From: Epiperipatus broadwayi
Taxonomy: Eukaryota > Onychophora > Udeonychophora > Euonychophora > Peripatidae
DNA length: 64,000 nucleotides
NCBI GenBank assembly: GCA_028023455.1
Contig: JAQFVV010006203.1
Span: 8,216,821-8,280,820 of the forward strand
Direction of reading: 5' to 3'
Part shown: in pieces, positions 46,645 to 60,468 of the stretch
Numbering within the stretch: position 1 is the stretch's first letter
How the letters are laid out: each line of letters starts with the position of its first letter
Translations under genes and position numbers: made by a program
Notes under the pieces: model-generated
Database searches by the model: none
What the model saw: only the letters and a program-made list of their open reading frames with translations
Told to the model about the DNA's origin: nothing

Positions 46645-49600
46645 ATTTGTAACAATAGGCTATGAAAGAAGATGGGTCTTAATATACAATGTACCCAGAT
46701 ATGAAAAAAAAATTTGGCCTGTAAAAGAAAACAAGAAAGTAATTGAATATGTACAAAATTATTTATATATTGGAATTAATAGATCATATTTGAAAAAAAA
46801 AAAATTTACCTATTAAATTATAAAATTGAAAACTATAATTAAATAGATTTTTTATTTGCAAGAAAATTTGTTTATAAAATATACATGTTAAAAACATCTT
46901 TTAATAAATTGTTAGGTCATAATTATAATTTATATTTTCAATAAACAAGAAGCGCTATGTGGCCAATCGCAAAACAGTTTGTTTAAATTAAAATGGAAAC
47001 GAATAGGACATTGAATTAAGACAGACTGATTACTAAAATTTATAATTAAATTGAGAGAGGCAAAACCCCCAAGTTATTATTAAACCAACACTTAACAGGA
47101 AAAAATAAAAAAAAAGGGGTTGAGAATTTCATTCATTTAATTTTCCTAAAATGAATACATTTATAGTAGGATGAACAGTCATGGGGATTAGCGAAATGAC
47201 CATACGGTTTCGGACAGGAAAACAAACTTCTCGTTCTGTTTCTTATTGCTAAAAAATAAAAATAAAAAGAAACAAACATTTAATAACTTAATTCACGTAC
47301 TTAATATATAGGATAATTATAGATTGCATAGAAATTGCATAAATAGCACAAAATAAAATTAAAACAAAACAATAAAAAATAAATATGAAAAAAAGGATAC
47401 CTTTATTGTAATCTAATATTTAATATATGTAAAAAAATAATTCATTAAATGTTGTGAATGGCCTTTATAAGGAAATTTTTATTTTCTCAAGTTATCATGA
47501 CTGTATATTGGATTTCTTAATATTTTTTAAACTTAACAAGTAATACGCGTGTTCGATAAAAGAATTTTAGAAAAAAAAAAAAAAAAAAAATCCTTCGCCC
47601 GTGAAATGGGATAATTAACCAAAAAACGCCTGGGCGAGAGAGCTAAAGAATGATAAAAATATTTTTATGCCCTTTCGATTGTAAGTGTCAAGAATTTTAA
47701 CCTTTAATTTACATAACTTGCATAACCCCATATATATAAATAATATAAATTATAAATTATTATAAAATGAATAATAAAAACATGATAATTCAATCAAAAT
47801 AAAAAAATAAAAGAAACAAAATGTATTAATTATACAATACATAATCAATATAAAATATACACTAGATAAAGATATATAATTTTCGGGTCATTTTTAATTT
47901 AAGCGCTGTTTTATAAATATTCACACAGTTAACTTTAATTGTAAATCATACAATTATTTTTACTTATTTTCCTTTTATTAGATTCTTTAATTCATGTAGT
48001 TTAATTAACGGTTTAATATTTTTTTTACAAACTATTTTATATTAGTGAATATATAAGGCAGATTTATAAACTATTAATACCATTATGATATTTTACGATT
48101 TGTCCTATATATATGCACACACATATAAATAATACACCGTTTCGTACCATAACAATATATAAGACAATTAAACTTATGCAGATGTTAAAATCTTAAATGC
48201 TATAATAACCTTAAAATATACAAAAAATGAGAGAGAGAAAAAAATTTGACTTACTTGAAATAAGATATTTCAACTAAAGAATATTACGAAACAATGCATT
48301 GTTACTACAAATCTATTGTTTAAATTCAATTTATTAGTTGTTGTTGTTGTTGTTGTTATTATTATTATTATTATTAAATTGTTTTAGTGTATCAATTTTT
48401 TGGCATGGCTAAAAATGGCATTAATTAACCTGTAAAAATTCCATGCTGGTGATAGAGTCACTAGAACCTAATTTTGGAAATGTAGCCATATATTTGAAAA
48501 TCAGAAACTGACAATAATTTTAAATTTATATGAATATAATGAAGAAAAGTAAAATACAACTACCGTACAAAAGCCGCATACCATATGTTATTATAATTTG
48601 CCATACAAATGCTGAAAGGTATTAATTTACTTTATTTTTTTTTTCCACGGGTATTATGTTTTTAGATGTCCATAAAACTTTCATTTCTCCATACATTCTT
48701 CAAAAAATATATGAATGTGTGTGTAATTGTTTGACAATAAACAAGGACTACTTTGAAATTTTTCACATGCATATTCATGGTCTGTATTAAGAATAGCACT
48801 TGCGCAATATTAGTAATGCTATGGTTCATTTACTCATTATATATAGTACAACGAAGAATTTAATATTACTTACAGCTGTCGTTAGATATTTTCAGTGATT
48901 TCCGGGTTTGAATAACTTATGTTAATAGTAATATTTTATTTTATATTTATCATGAAATAATTTAAATGTATGATTGTATATGGAGGGATAATTTGTCTTG
49001 TAAAAGCTGCTAACATTTTCAGCTTCTTTACGAAGAGGCATTGAAAAAGCAACATTTTTCAAATATCGGTAAAATCAATGGTAAAGAGCTATCTGCAGCC
49101 AAACTATTCCAACATTGTTTTTCCTTATAGATTCGGCTTATGTCCCCATGGATGTGAAGAATTGCAAAACATTTCCATAGTTGGTTTTGTTATTTTTATT
49201 TTTTAGATTTAATTAATTGTTAGTAGAAGTAATATAAAAAAATGAATTTTTGTGAATATATTAATCGGAATGAGAATTTAAAATGGAAAAGAAAGCAAAT
49301 GGAGTTATTACTTTTATGAACATTTTTATAAAAAAAATATGGTTGTATTGGAAACAGTTATTTATAGAGAATGGAGACATTAAACGGCTGGATTACAAAT
49401 TAGGATTCATACAGAAGATAGGTGTAAAATAAATATTATAAATAAGGAGAATAATAAAATTAGTACATGCCGTTTTGATGAAATAACATTCCAACAGGAA
49501 TTGAATATTATCAAAAAAGAGAACAGAATACATTCATTATTTTCACACTAAATTACGGAATATATAATTTAATAAAAAATAAATAAAAGAATGAAGTAGA

Positions 49601-49800
49601 AAAAAAAATTATGAAGATTTTAAAGTAAATAAAAAAATATTTATTGTATTTCAAAAAATAGTAAAATATATCGGAAAAAATTATAAATGGATAACAAACT
49701 TCAAATTTAATTAATTAAATTATTCCACTGCTGTGTTTATACGGATAAACGTAAGCGCTAAAATACGATTGTAATATTTATTAATGAAACAAATATAAAA
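46645..49800. other. AT-rich non-coding stretch
   Basis: No gene seen. A run of 20 A lies at 47571-47590, followed by a short GC-richer piece with TCGCCC/GGGCGA halves (about 47594-47636). A (GTT)n(ATT)n microsatellite lies at 48337-48376. Confidence 0.45.
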
Positions 49801-49829
49801 TACATATATTTATATATTATACACTGTTA

Positions 49830-51420
49830 TATCTTCGCTTGCTACCGCTGGCGAGGTATAGCTTCTACTTCTCATGCTTGCGCTTGTCAGTTCACTTACC
49901 ATTTCTAGCTGTCGTGTGACAGTCTCCATCATTAGTAATACGTACAAGGATACTTTTTGGCTGCACTCCAACAGCTTGCCTTGTGTCTGATGTAGGTACT
50001 AGCATATTTCAGTGCTGAATGTAAATTTGCCTCACGACAGCCATTAACCTCATAATGGACAACCAGCATGTGCCCATTCAGCATTGGCATTTGTTGTCTG
50101 ACATTATCTCCAATTTCATTTTGGCCAGATCTCTTTCCATGTTGAACGCAATTGTATTCAGTGAGCATCAGTGCCTTTTGGATCATTCTTGTCATTGGAT
50201 GTATGTTCTGTATTTGTACAGACATCCATCATCTGTAGCCCTAAATGCTCACTCCAATCAAGATAAGATAGCATCTGGACTAGGTCATGCTTTCAAGGCA
50301 AGATGAGATATAACATTCCCTCGCTAACTAATATTAGCCTTGGAGAATGTATTACATCAGTCATATCCTTTGATAGACATCAACATCTCTTTCTGGCTTT
50401 AGCAGCTTCATTTTCTTCATCAAACTGTCAGGTGTCTTCATTTGAAAGAAGAAAACTTTTGGTTTAGACTTATCATTAGTGGATGGTGACTATTCACTGA
50501 TGGCTGATTACTTTCCCATGCTGTTGGTGTTAACACCTTGATATTCTTTAAAAACAAAAAAATTTTGGGTGACCAAGATTCATCACATCTATAACAACAA
50601 TTTTTACTCACTGTTTCCAATTTATTCCTGCAATGTTTTTATTGTCAGCTGAGTATTTGTTTGATCCAGTTTTCTGATCAACTATTTTAATGCTATAGTC
50701 CATTTCTTCAGTGAAATTGCTTAACTTGCTGTTGACTCTTTTGTAGTCATTTAAGAGGCCACCAAATCAAAAGTGATATAAGCATTCATTAATGGATTAA
50801 TTCTAAGATTGTGATCTATTTTTCCACAATCGAAACAATCTCCCAAAACTTCATTTATGAAATGTGGAAAATCGCATGTTAAGGCTAGTTTCTTGATATC
50901 TCTGTATTATCCTTAATAGTTTTCCAGAAAACATTTTTAGTAACTATGAAGCTTTGTCAAAATGAATATCTGTCATAACAATAGGGGCGACATGTGCTTC
51001 TATTATCTCATATATTTTAGACCTGAGGTTGGCTAATTTATAAAAAAGGTATTTTGATTTGATTAGCCTGCTTATTGAAAAAACTTGAATTTTTGTAGTT
51101 TGGACAATTTTCAGAATGGGCCAGATGCAACTTTTCTATTGTGCTAAGTTTAGCTATTATGATTTTTCTCTCTCTCGCTTTTATGCCCTGAGAGAAAAAA
51201 ATTGTCTCTCAGTTAATAAGGAATTAGGAAGCACATGTTCAAGTTTATAAATTTTTGATTCAATAATAATGTTAGCTTGCAATTTTTTGAGATTAGTGAC
51301 AAAAGAATTAATGACCCATGGGGCAAGAACTTGTTTTTCCAGCTGGTTAAGCAAAAATGTGATTTTGTCAAGTGGGTTAAATGTTGTTTTTATTCATGAG
51401 GTATTATAAACACAGATGTG
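49830..51420 (-). other. GC-richer island, possible decayed coding sequence
   Basis: Composition is more balanced than the flanks, and several minus-strand open pieces succeed one another, including 49932-50225 (97 codons) and a stretch near 50780-50895 reading DFPHFINEVLGD, then a CFDC-GKIDHN block that could bind a metal. Frames are interrupted by stops and shifts. I do not recognise the family. It could be a dead transposase or exons with unrecognised introns; no function is assigned. Confidence 0.3.
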
Positions 51421-52850
51421 TGAAACATGATTACATATTTATTTGTTAATATAGAATATGTATTTTCGATATACACCTATCCATATTCGACTTTACTATT
51501 AATGAAATATAGCTTCTAATTGCTATCCAACTATTAAAGAAAGGACTTCAGGTGCCCTTATAAGTTTGTCTACCATTCAGCATTACTGTAGATGCATCAT
51601 GAGTAGATATAGAAACTTCTGTGTGTACAGTGGTAGATGTTTATGCTTGTTAAGGATCTAGCAGCTTCCAAATAAATTGAATTTTGACCCATTGGACAGT
51701 AGACAATGATGCTCAGAAAATGTGATTGCTTTTATTATTGACAGGGATCTGTCTACAAATCACTATCAGAATTGGATGGTAGTATGCATGATGACGACTA
51801 TATGGCAAAAGCATTTAGGCAAATTCATTCAAGAAGTGGAATTAGTTAGAATGTAAACTAGACATAAGACTAGATAGTACAAAATCTTTTGAAGTGTCAC
51901 AATACGTACACATAAGTCATGTTGTCATGGTACATTTAAAAAAGTTCGGTAAATCTTGAAGTTTCTGACATTAAATTCAATACCAAAAACAAGATATCAG
52001 GTAGTTGAGTACAAAAAATCAAATATTACTGTATATGTGTATTTGTAAATGTATTATATATACATTGTGCTTTTGCGCATTGTTTCTAGATGAATTTCCT
52101 AATGAAATAAGTTATACTTTTTATTAGTATTTTTTTAAAAAAAAGGAAATAGTAAACAATATATAAAGAGTGCAGAGACTATAACAATATCTATAGTAGT
52201 TATGATATCTAATTTCAACTAAAAATATACTTGTTGTATTGTGTTTTCATAAATATAAATGAAATAATGTCTTGTAAAACATAAAAAATAAATATTATTT
52301 AAGTTAGTATTCTGTCATCCATGTTTTATGAAAACAGAAAGAATATCATTAGTTTTATATTTGAAATTATAAGTATTTTTGACAAAGAGTTAAAGGTTAG
52401 AATATAATTATTTAATAATATAATTGATTAGCTATAATTTAAGTTATAAAGTAGGTAGAAGAAATCTTTATTTGGTCTCTTAACTTTAAATGTGAAATGT
52501 ATCTTTAAAAATAAATAATGCTTAATGATTTAGTTAAATGAGAGATAAATGCTTAAATATCTTAATAAGTTAAGCTGTAATTTCGTAAATATCATTCCCT
52601 CTGTGTGCATATAGATGTGTGTGCATGGATGAATGTAAGTTTCTTATTTTTAACAACCAAAATAATTGTTAAAAAAAAAAATCATTAAAACTTTTAATGA
52701 ATACATATTAAATAAATCTAAACTATAAAGGGTTAAATGTTAAAAGTAAACTTCTGATAAACCAAGATTGATGAAAGGCAATGTATTATTTTAATAAAAA
52801 ATTAAATGTTATTTAATTATCTTTTTACTTTATTTACTTTGTTTACTCTT
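51421..52850. other. AT-rich non-coding stretch
   Basis: Nothing recognisable: closed frames and A/T homopolymers. Confidence 0.4.
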
Positions 52851-53049
52851 AGGGTGTAAAAAACCGCACGATTGCGTAATTTCTATGTAAACGAACAGAA
52901 TTATATTTTTACTGAGCTGTTGTTCTTTTTTTCAACTTTAAAGTGCTTTTATGATTTACAATAAAATCATAAATAATGAAATTTATCTAAAATGAATAAA
53001 AAATAAATTGGATAAACCTTTTTTTTAATTTTAATTTTTCTAAAACGAA

Positions 53050-53290
53050 ATTTGTAACTTTAACAAGAAAAAAAAAAAAACAATATCGCAACACAAATCA
53101 AATTTTAACGTGAAAAAAAATAAATAATTTCTCCAAAACAACATCGTGGCCACGCAAATAAAATTGTTAATTTTAACAAGAATAAAAAGAAAATAATTTC
53201 CCCAAAACAACATGTTGCTACGCAAATAAAATTTTGTAATTTTAACACGAATAATAAAAAAAAAGAATTCATTCAAACAACATCGTGGCT
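53050..53290. repeat. Tandem repeat, period about 69-70 bp
   Basis: AACAACATCGTGG-type blocks start at 53137, 53206 and 53276, each followed by a GCAAATAAAATT...TTTTAACAAG segment, with a more diverged unit upstream. The minus-strand open frame at 53040-53276 simply reads this repeat. Confidence 0.85.
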
Positions 53291-53387
53291 AAAAATAAAA
53301 ATGGTATTTTTGATTGGTCTCGCGATTTTTTCTCATGCAAACATGAATTTTAGCATGATTTCCTAAAAATCACGATTACACTTCCTG

Positions 53388-53659
53388 TGATGTGATGTGA
53401 TGTACTGTAGCTTCTTCTTAAACGAAGTCAAGAATCTCTCAGCAATTATTCCAAGAGAAACTTGTTAGCTACTTAATTTTATATCCCGCAGTCTAAGTTT
53501 TCCCATATTCTGCTCCATCCCATTTCCACAACATAATCTTTGTCAACTCTATAGCCTTTATATCTAAATCCCCCTTACCTTTTTCCAAACCCAGCATAAA
53601 AACCAATAATCTACTTTCTGTATAATCACTTTTTTCATATTTATTTTTCCATAACTTCA
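53388..53659 (-). mobile_element. 5'-truncated LINE copy
   Basis: Same family as 11041-15640, same orientation. The TGTGATGTGATGTGATG tail lies at its left end, followed by the stem-loop at 53410-53430. The similarity stops abruptly after CATAACTTCA at 53659, the truncation point. Confidence 0.9.
53493..53659 (-). pseudogene. ORF2 C-terminal fragment
   Basis: About 55 codons match the end of the full-length ORF2 (LWKNKYEKSDYTES, VFMLGLEKGKGDLD, then LTKIMLWKWDGAEYGKT) with roughly ten substitutions. The frame opens into unrelated upstream sequence. No catalytic region remains. Confidence 0.9.
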
Positions 53660-55200
53660 GACTAGTGGTGCCCTGGTGGTCATTATATGTGAGAGACAAG
53701 GCTCTTCACCCAGTACAATATGTATTACTCCCTAATTTATATAATATTTATGTGTACATATATTTATTATTTTATAACACTAACTTTATTGATCTATATA
53801 AAGGTTTATACACAGAAAAAACATAACTTTTATATTCACTTAATGATTACAAAAAGAATACAGTAATAAAATACAATAGTTTTATCTTGAGGAAAAAATA
53901 AAATAAAATCAGGCATTGTTCTAGTATCTATCTGAATGCCAGTGCCCCAATTATAGCCTCATCTTGCCCCAAGACATTACATAACTTGGAGAACAATTTT
54001 GGTAATGATTTTTTTATTAATAATAAATGTAATAGTATGTATACTGAACCCAACCGCTTGATGGTGTTGTTATTCACACAACACACATCAATATACTGTT
54101 TTAGTGGCCTTAACTTATGGCTGACATTACAATAGGTATTATTTGAGCCATAACAGGCCACCTGAGGGCGATGTATTCTACGATTACATAATGAAATTTT
54201 ACGCCCATTGCATTGTGACAGTATTCTCAAGTGGGCGCTATTAAACTCTTGCTGTGGTCTGATTTGATGGTGGCCGTATTTGAAAAAGGCAAAACTCTCC
54301 AAAAACCATTGTCAGAAATTTTTTAGAAAGAGTAGTGGAATTAGTATTCCATATTAAGAAATGTCATGTCATCACACATGTTTCCCTACAGTTTTGAACT
54401 GCACACAACTTCAAAAGGTTATTCTTTTCAGCAGTTTTAGCCAATTTCCTGTGCAAATGCACATTTATGCATGAATCATGCGAGAACAGTAAAATGTCAT
54501 CTGCAAGTTGTCAAAATTAGTTGAAGGTGAGTGAATTACCGGCCACAGGGACAAGACCTTTTCTGGGTCATACTAGACGAGAAGAGCATGTCGAAGTGAC
54601 TTTTTTTTGGGTTCCCTGTTATTTTATTTGCATGTTACTTTTGACAGGTTTATTTTTTTATGTCCCCAAAAATAATGTTTTTTTTTACTTGTTTCAGTCA
54701 CAATTTGTCCAAAGGTTCGTTTATTTTTGATTCAATAAATTATTTCATGGGAAACTGTTGTTGGTGTTGTTCACATGATTCTAAAGAGTAGGTAGCTAAT
54801 ATTTTATTCCAAAAAAGAAGTGTTTAAGAGTTTCTTCAAAAGGCCAAAAAATAATAATAATAATAAACAACTGTGTGGTGACATATATGTTCAAAAAGAA
54901 AATCAAAAAAGAAATCGATAATTAAAAATCAAAACAAATCTTCCCCCCACCCCCCCTTAAAAAAGTGTTCTTTAAAAACGAACTGTTTATGTCTTTTTTA
55001 AAAAGGCCAAAAAAATTAAGGAAAAACTTTTCACTATCATATAAAGGTTTCTATAGCGTAAATAAATATTTGAAAAAAAGCCTCATAATCAATTAAAAAA
55101 AAGATGACAATTCAAAATCAAAACAACCCCTCCCCTCCATGCTCTAAAAAGCAAGTGCTGGTTTATTCCAAAGTATCAAATTGTTTAAGTCTTTCAAATA
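53660..55200. other. Unassigned, partly GC-richer stretch
   Basis: Bases 53930-54310 hold an open minus-strand frame of 124 codons with no recognised domain. Bases 54425-54530 have a pyrimidine-AG acceptor-like (TTCTTTTCAG) and a GTGAGT donor-like signal, which could bound a small exon but may be chance. Bases 54780-55200 are A-rich with C-rich patches (CCCCCCACCCCCCC near 54943). Confidence 0.3.
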
Positions 55201-55222
55201 AAAAACATCTGACGGACTGTTA

Positions 55223-55500
55223 GTCGATAAGTTAAAAGCAAACCAACACCTCCATACCATCTAAAAACAAAGTGTTTGTTTCTTAAAAAATGAACCAAAA
55301 ATAAAAACCAGGTGAAAAAAAACCTTTGTTTACCATAATATTATGTAAAGAAACCAACGGACCTTTAGTCGATAATTTAATAGCAAACCAACATCCCTAC
55401 ACCATCTAAAAACAAAGTGTTTGTTTATTAAAAAATGAAAAAAAAACGGGTGACAAAAAACAAAAAAAACCTTTGGTTTACCATAATATTATGTAAACTA
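55223..55500. repeat. Tandem repeat, period about 145 bp
   Basis: GTCGATAA starts units at 55223 and 55368. Each continues with AGCAAACCAACA, ACCATCTAAAAACAAAGTG and ACCATAATATTATGTAAA. A fragment of the last block recurs near 55530. Confidence 0.85.
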
Positions 55501-55674
55501 AACAGACAAACCACCAAAAAAAAAATATCGTAATATTATGTAAACAAACAGATGAACTGTGAATTGGTATATTGATGTGCATTGGGCAAAAAATAGTGCC
55601 ATCAAATGGTATATGTGCCCAAAATATTATATAAATAATACAAATTATATATTGTAAGGGACAGAAAGCTCCAC

Positions 55675-55820
55675 CCTTTCCATTAAAGTCCCATTTAGGT
55701 TTAAAAAAAATCTCTTTGATTTGGTTTTTACATAAGGATTTGTATATAGGTTGTTATTGTTGTTAGTTGTTGTTATTTGGTTAATTTTTGTTTATTTACT
55801 GTTGGTATATGCTTTGTGTC
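55675..55820 (+). repeat. Dispersed repeat family, copy 2
   Basis: The inverted relative of 44880-45035. Preceded by GTAAGGGACAGAAAGCTCC, which is absent from the other copy. Confidence 0.78.
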
Positions 55821-56029
55821 CTATTTGACAATTGACTAAAGTGTTACCCTTGACTAGAGAAGCAGGGCAAAGTTTCCACAATTTTTATTACCTCATACTA
55901 CATCATTGGATTTGTAAAATAATGACATGGCCATGCGTATATGAAGACTTTTGACAGTCTAAATTACAGACACCCTCAAAAAATACTGTATTGAAATTTA
56001 AAACAGGACTGTTCATATAAACTGCATAA

Positions 56030-56320
56030 TATAAATTTCACTGTAAGTGGAAGTGGCTGCTGTGACAGAATAAACATCCTACTTCTGTGTTGTTCGTATA
56101 AACTGTGGCAGAATAATACGTCCAATTTCTGTGCTGTAGCATAGAAATGGATACCTAAGTGAAATTTAAAATGGGATTATTGTTCTTATCAACTGTATAA
56201 CACAAATTAGTGGAATCTGCTGCGGCAGCATAAATATCCTATTTCTGTGCTGTAGCATAGAAATAGGTACTGCAGACAAGTAAACGCACTATTTCTATGC
56301 TTAACCATTGAAATAGAACA
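56030..56320. repeat. Degenerate repeats of a TTTCTGTGCTGTAGCATAGAAA motif
   Basis: The palindromic motif CCTATTTCT...AGAAATAGG (clearest at 56238-56267) recurs in variant form near 56136-56160 and 56290-56316. GTTCATATAAACTG-type blocks lie between. Confidence 0.65.
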
Positions 56321-56330
56321 TTATATAGTG

Positions 56331-59300
56331 GTGTGGCCTCTTAAATGGAATATTTGTGGATTTGCATAAAAATTATGCCCTCAAGCTGTTTCAACACACT
56401 AAGAATAAACAACCTTTACTTTTATTAACTTTATTAATTAAGAAAAAAATCCATTACATTAACATCATTCAATTTGCTAAAGACCACGTGATTCCATTTC
56501 AAATAAGTAGATTAAATTACATAATATTCATAATTTTAAAGAGAAAAAAAAATTAAAATGTCAAATTAAAAAATTATAGAATGCTTCAGGTCTAAGTGAA
56601 TTATATTAATACTGTGATGTTAATTAACCTATTAATTAGGAATGAGTTAAATGTTATAAATAATTATAGAAAAAAAGAACTGTACAACGATAAAGAAATA
56701 AACTTGTCTTTAAATTAAAGAAAGTTATTATTAAGTGCATTTGCTTTCTCCAAACTTGTGTCATTTGAAAAAAAATATTTGGAAGAAAATTGAACTTGCT
56801 AAGAAAAATATTTTAAAAATAATGATGACTGGAATTTACTTTGTTCTCCTCATGTTTTGTTATAAAATAGGTTAAATAAAGGGGAAAAACTTAATTACTT
56901 AAAAGAAAAAAATAGTTTGCTAAAATAACTTACAAAGGACATTTGAGATGCATTGTGTTATTCACAAACTATTAAAATTAATAATATCATTTACAAGAAA
57001 GTGTTCTAAGGCAAAATATAATAATATAATACCTGTAAATGACTTTTACTCTTATTCTAAAATTAATTCCAAGTTTTTGTTAAAAAATGCCTCTTCTTAA
57101 AAAAAGTGAATATGTTTTATTTATTCCTATAAACCGCAGACTCTAAAAAAATTGCAATGAAGCCAAAAATTTTATATTATTTTAGACATCATCAAATAAA
57201 TATTTTTCAGCTAGCTACATAGTTTATATTATCCAATTGCTCTGGAGGAAGTTCAAACTTAGTATTAAATTAGCATAAATAGTTGTGTTATTTGTTTTTT
57301 CATATTTTGAAGCTATATTTGCTACTTTTCAAAAAAATATATAGTAGGGACTCTCAATCGCATGAACAGCCCACATAGAAATGATTGTGCACCCTTAACA
57401 GACCGCTCACTTTGGGAAAGTTCCATAGATGAACTAAGGTGTTTTTTTAAAAAAATATGTGCTGTATTTTTTTCATATTTATTATTTCTTTCTAATTTTA
57501 ATGCTGTTATGACATTATTTTATGTCAACTTTAATCTTATTTTTTTTTATTATTGTAGTTATTGGATTTGTAGCAGAATATTCCTACACATTATCAGGTA
57601 AATTTAGTCTTATATGATATGAGCTGGCTTTGAAATAAATTGCATAAATGCTTCATGTAGTAGAGATATTAATCTCTTCAAGGTAAATTTTAAAATGCTT
57701 CATTCATTAGAGATACTCATCTTTTCATTTATTTTTCTTATAAATGTTTGTTGAATAATTTATTCACTCATTGGTAAAGCAGCCTGGGTGTTTATCAGAA
57801 GTCCAATATTTTATTACAGTCATTATGATTTTCTGTTAAAATTATATGATTGAATATTCATTAATTTAATATTTTATCCACTCTGCATTTCTTATGAATT
57901 TTTATTATACATTGCATATATGTGTGTATTTCTTGTTTACTGAATTTTATTATGCCACAATTCTTATATATTTTATAGACATTTGACTTGCTTTATTGTT
58001 GATTTCAGACATTGCTTATTGTTTGTTATTTTACTATGCATATGAATTTAGTCAGCATTGATCAATGTTTAATTATTATCTTACCATTGCTTTGCTTGAG
58101 ATATATATTTACCTTAGAAGATTAGTCTTTAGTTATTATAGTATGTTCAATTGTACTTTCCAGGATGGAGACACTCTCCCCATTGGCACATGTTTTATTC
58201 CATGACTTGATACTACTTTATATCTAGTGATAGTTTTTATATGATTAAGGTATCTAGATACCTAGAGAGGATCCTCATTTTGGTGCATTTTGCTATTTTC
58301 TTTATGTGCTGGGGATAACACCACACATACATTTTGGCCTTACATATAGGCTTGGAAGCCACCATTCTTTATAAATTTTGCTCATGTTGTTTTGCTCTGT
58401 GGAGCCTATGTTTTTCCTATCACTCATGATGTAGTTAAATATTTTTCCACCAGAGTAGGTGAAGTTGTTTGGGTATTATATATATGGCCATGATAAGTTA
58501 ATATTGAAGAGTCAGCTCTTCAAGTTACACTTCATTTGTACTGTTTGGTTAAGTATAACAATGTCTGTATCCCAGCCAGCCACAAACAAATCAACAAATG
58601 TTATAATTTAAATATTTATTGTGTAGCACAGAGCATAATAGGAAATGCACATTTCAATGTATTTATCTGCTCCATCTGGAATGTTTCGGCAGTGGATTTG
58701 TAAGTTGTTTAATATTAGATATTTTGTTATTATTATGTGGACAGTAACTAGTATAACTTGTGTTTACATGACTTCTGATGAATGATCCAGACCCTCCTTT
58801 GTATTTAAATTTAAAAAAGAAAAGGGTCTAGCAATATTGATTTATTCTCTTAGTTTGATAGTTATTAATATTATGCCAGCATTTATATTCAAACTCAGTC
58901 AGTATAATTTAACTTAACAGTAATTTCAAAGCTATAGAAAGGGATTGTATTAATTAATGCTTGATTAGGATGCATTTTAAATAAAAACTTTCAGCTCAGC
59001 TGTGACTTGAGATGTTATTTTTTATTTTCCTAAAATCCAACTTTTCTTAAATGGATTAATTAGCTAAGAGTAATTTATATAAACCCATTAATGTTAAACC
59101 GATACCTCCATTGAGAGTATGTGGTAAATAGCTTATCCAAATATTTGTTTGAAGCCTTAGTTTATTTATAAGTGAAGTCAGGATGTTATTTGTAAAATCT
59201 ATTAATATAATAGCACCTATGTTTGGTAATTAGCTTTGATCTAATTGTATATTATATATTGCTGATGTTATTTATAAGTTGTAAATAAATATATTTGTTA

Positions 59301-60459
59301 TTATTCAAAAATTCGGTTTCTGTTAAAGTTTACACAAGTCATAAGATTTACAATTTTGATTTCCAAAAAAAAAAAGAAATCTGGTTAACAGATAAAGAAT
59401 TCATTCAGATCCAAATCCAAATATTTTAAATGGACATTCTTCCATAAATGATTCAATTCCAAAAATTGGGATTATGATAAAGAAAAATTGAAATGTACTT
59501 GATATTGTTTAAGAGTATTTAGGTCATTGTTTTTCAAGACTGCACAATATTACTGTATTTATTCAAAATGAAAAGATAATAATCACATATAATTGTTTAG
59601 ATTGTGTTGCTGATGGGATAATGGGGAGACATAAAATGTACCCTTTTGTTCCTGTTATTTTCAAGTGATATCCTGAGTAAAAGATTATTGCTTTTATGGT
59701 AAATTTTAATATGCTTTAATTATAAATTTTGTTTAGTAAATTAGATATCTATTTTGATGGTTATACTTATTATTATATGAGTTTAGAAAATATTAGCTTA
59801 TAAAAACCGAAATGTACCAGGATATCAGTAATTTATTGGCAACACACAATTGTACGATAACTTTTTAAAAATTCCAATGAATTCTAAGATCTCTCTGATA
59901 ATTATTTATTATTTCATCCTCTATCAATTCATTTATTTAAATGATGATTATGGATGTTATATTTGATATCCTTTACGATTCGCTGCACTATTAGAAGACT
60001 ACATTGTAATTATACTCTACAAGACTAGAATTGCTTGCGTAGATCACGCTCCTATTTAGGTTGGTGAAATAAGAATTATATTAGTGTAAACACTTGGAGA
60101 TTAAGATTCATAAAAATTACATTAATGAAGATATTTGAAGATTAAGCTTTACAAAAGTTATATTATTGAAGGTATTTGAAGATTATTCTATTTAAAGTGG
60201 AAATTATTTATTTATTTATTTATTTTATTTCTTCTCAGAGACTATCTTTTGATGGAGGGGAGTTTAGATTATAAAAAAATGTTTTTATAATTCAGAGTGA
60301 AGTTTTTCCTCTAGCTAATTTGCTTTAGTTGCTTATAGTGTAATATGCATTTTTATTATTACTTTAAAAATTTAATTCTATCTTAATACACGTCTCTGTA
60401 GTATCAATCAAGTTATATGTAATCACCACAGAGCAAAAGAACACTACTTTTATTATATT
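56331..60459. other. AT-rich non-coding stretch
   Basis: No gene seen. Two 46-48-bp direct repeats (GAAGATATTTGAAGATTAAG type) lie at about 60090-60185, and a shorter pair of AATGCTTCAT...AGAGATA blocks lies at about 57648-57720. A polyadenylation-like GTAAATAAATAT lies near 59281. Open frames at 56356-56556 and 57362-57601 have no domain. Confidence 0.45.
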
Positions 60460-60468
60460 ATAGTGTAT

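Noticed and set aside
53040-53276. 78-codon minus-strand open frame
   Set aside because: It reads through a 69-70-bp tandem repeat; the apparent protein repeats reflect the DNA repeats.
53928-54302. 124-codon minus-strand open frame as a gene
   Set aside because: No domain, signal or repeat support. Its length is possible by chance in the locally GC-richer sequence.
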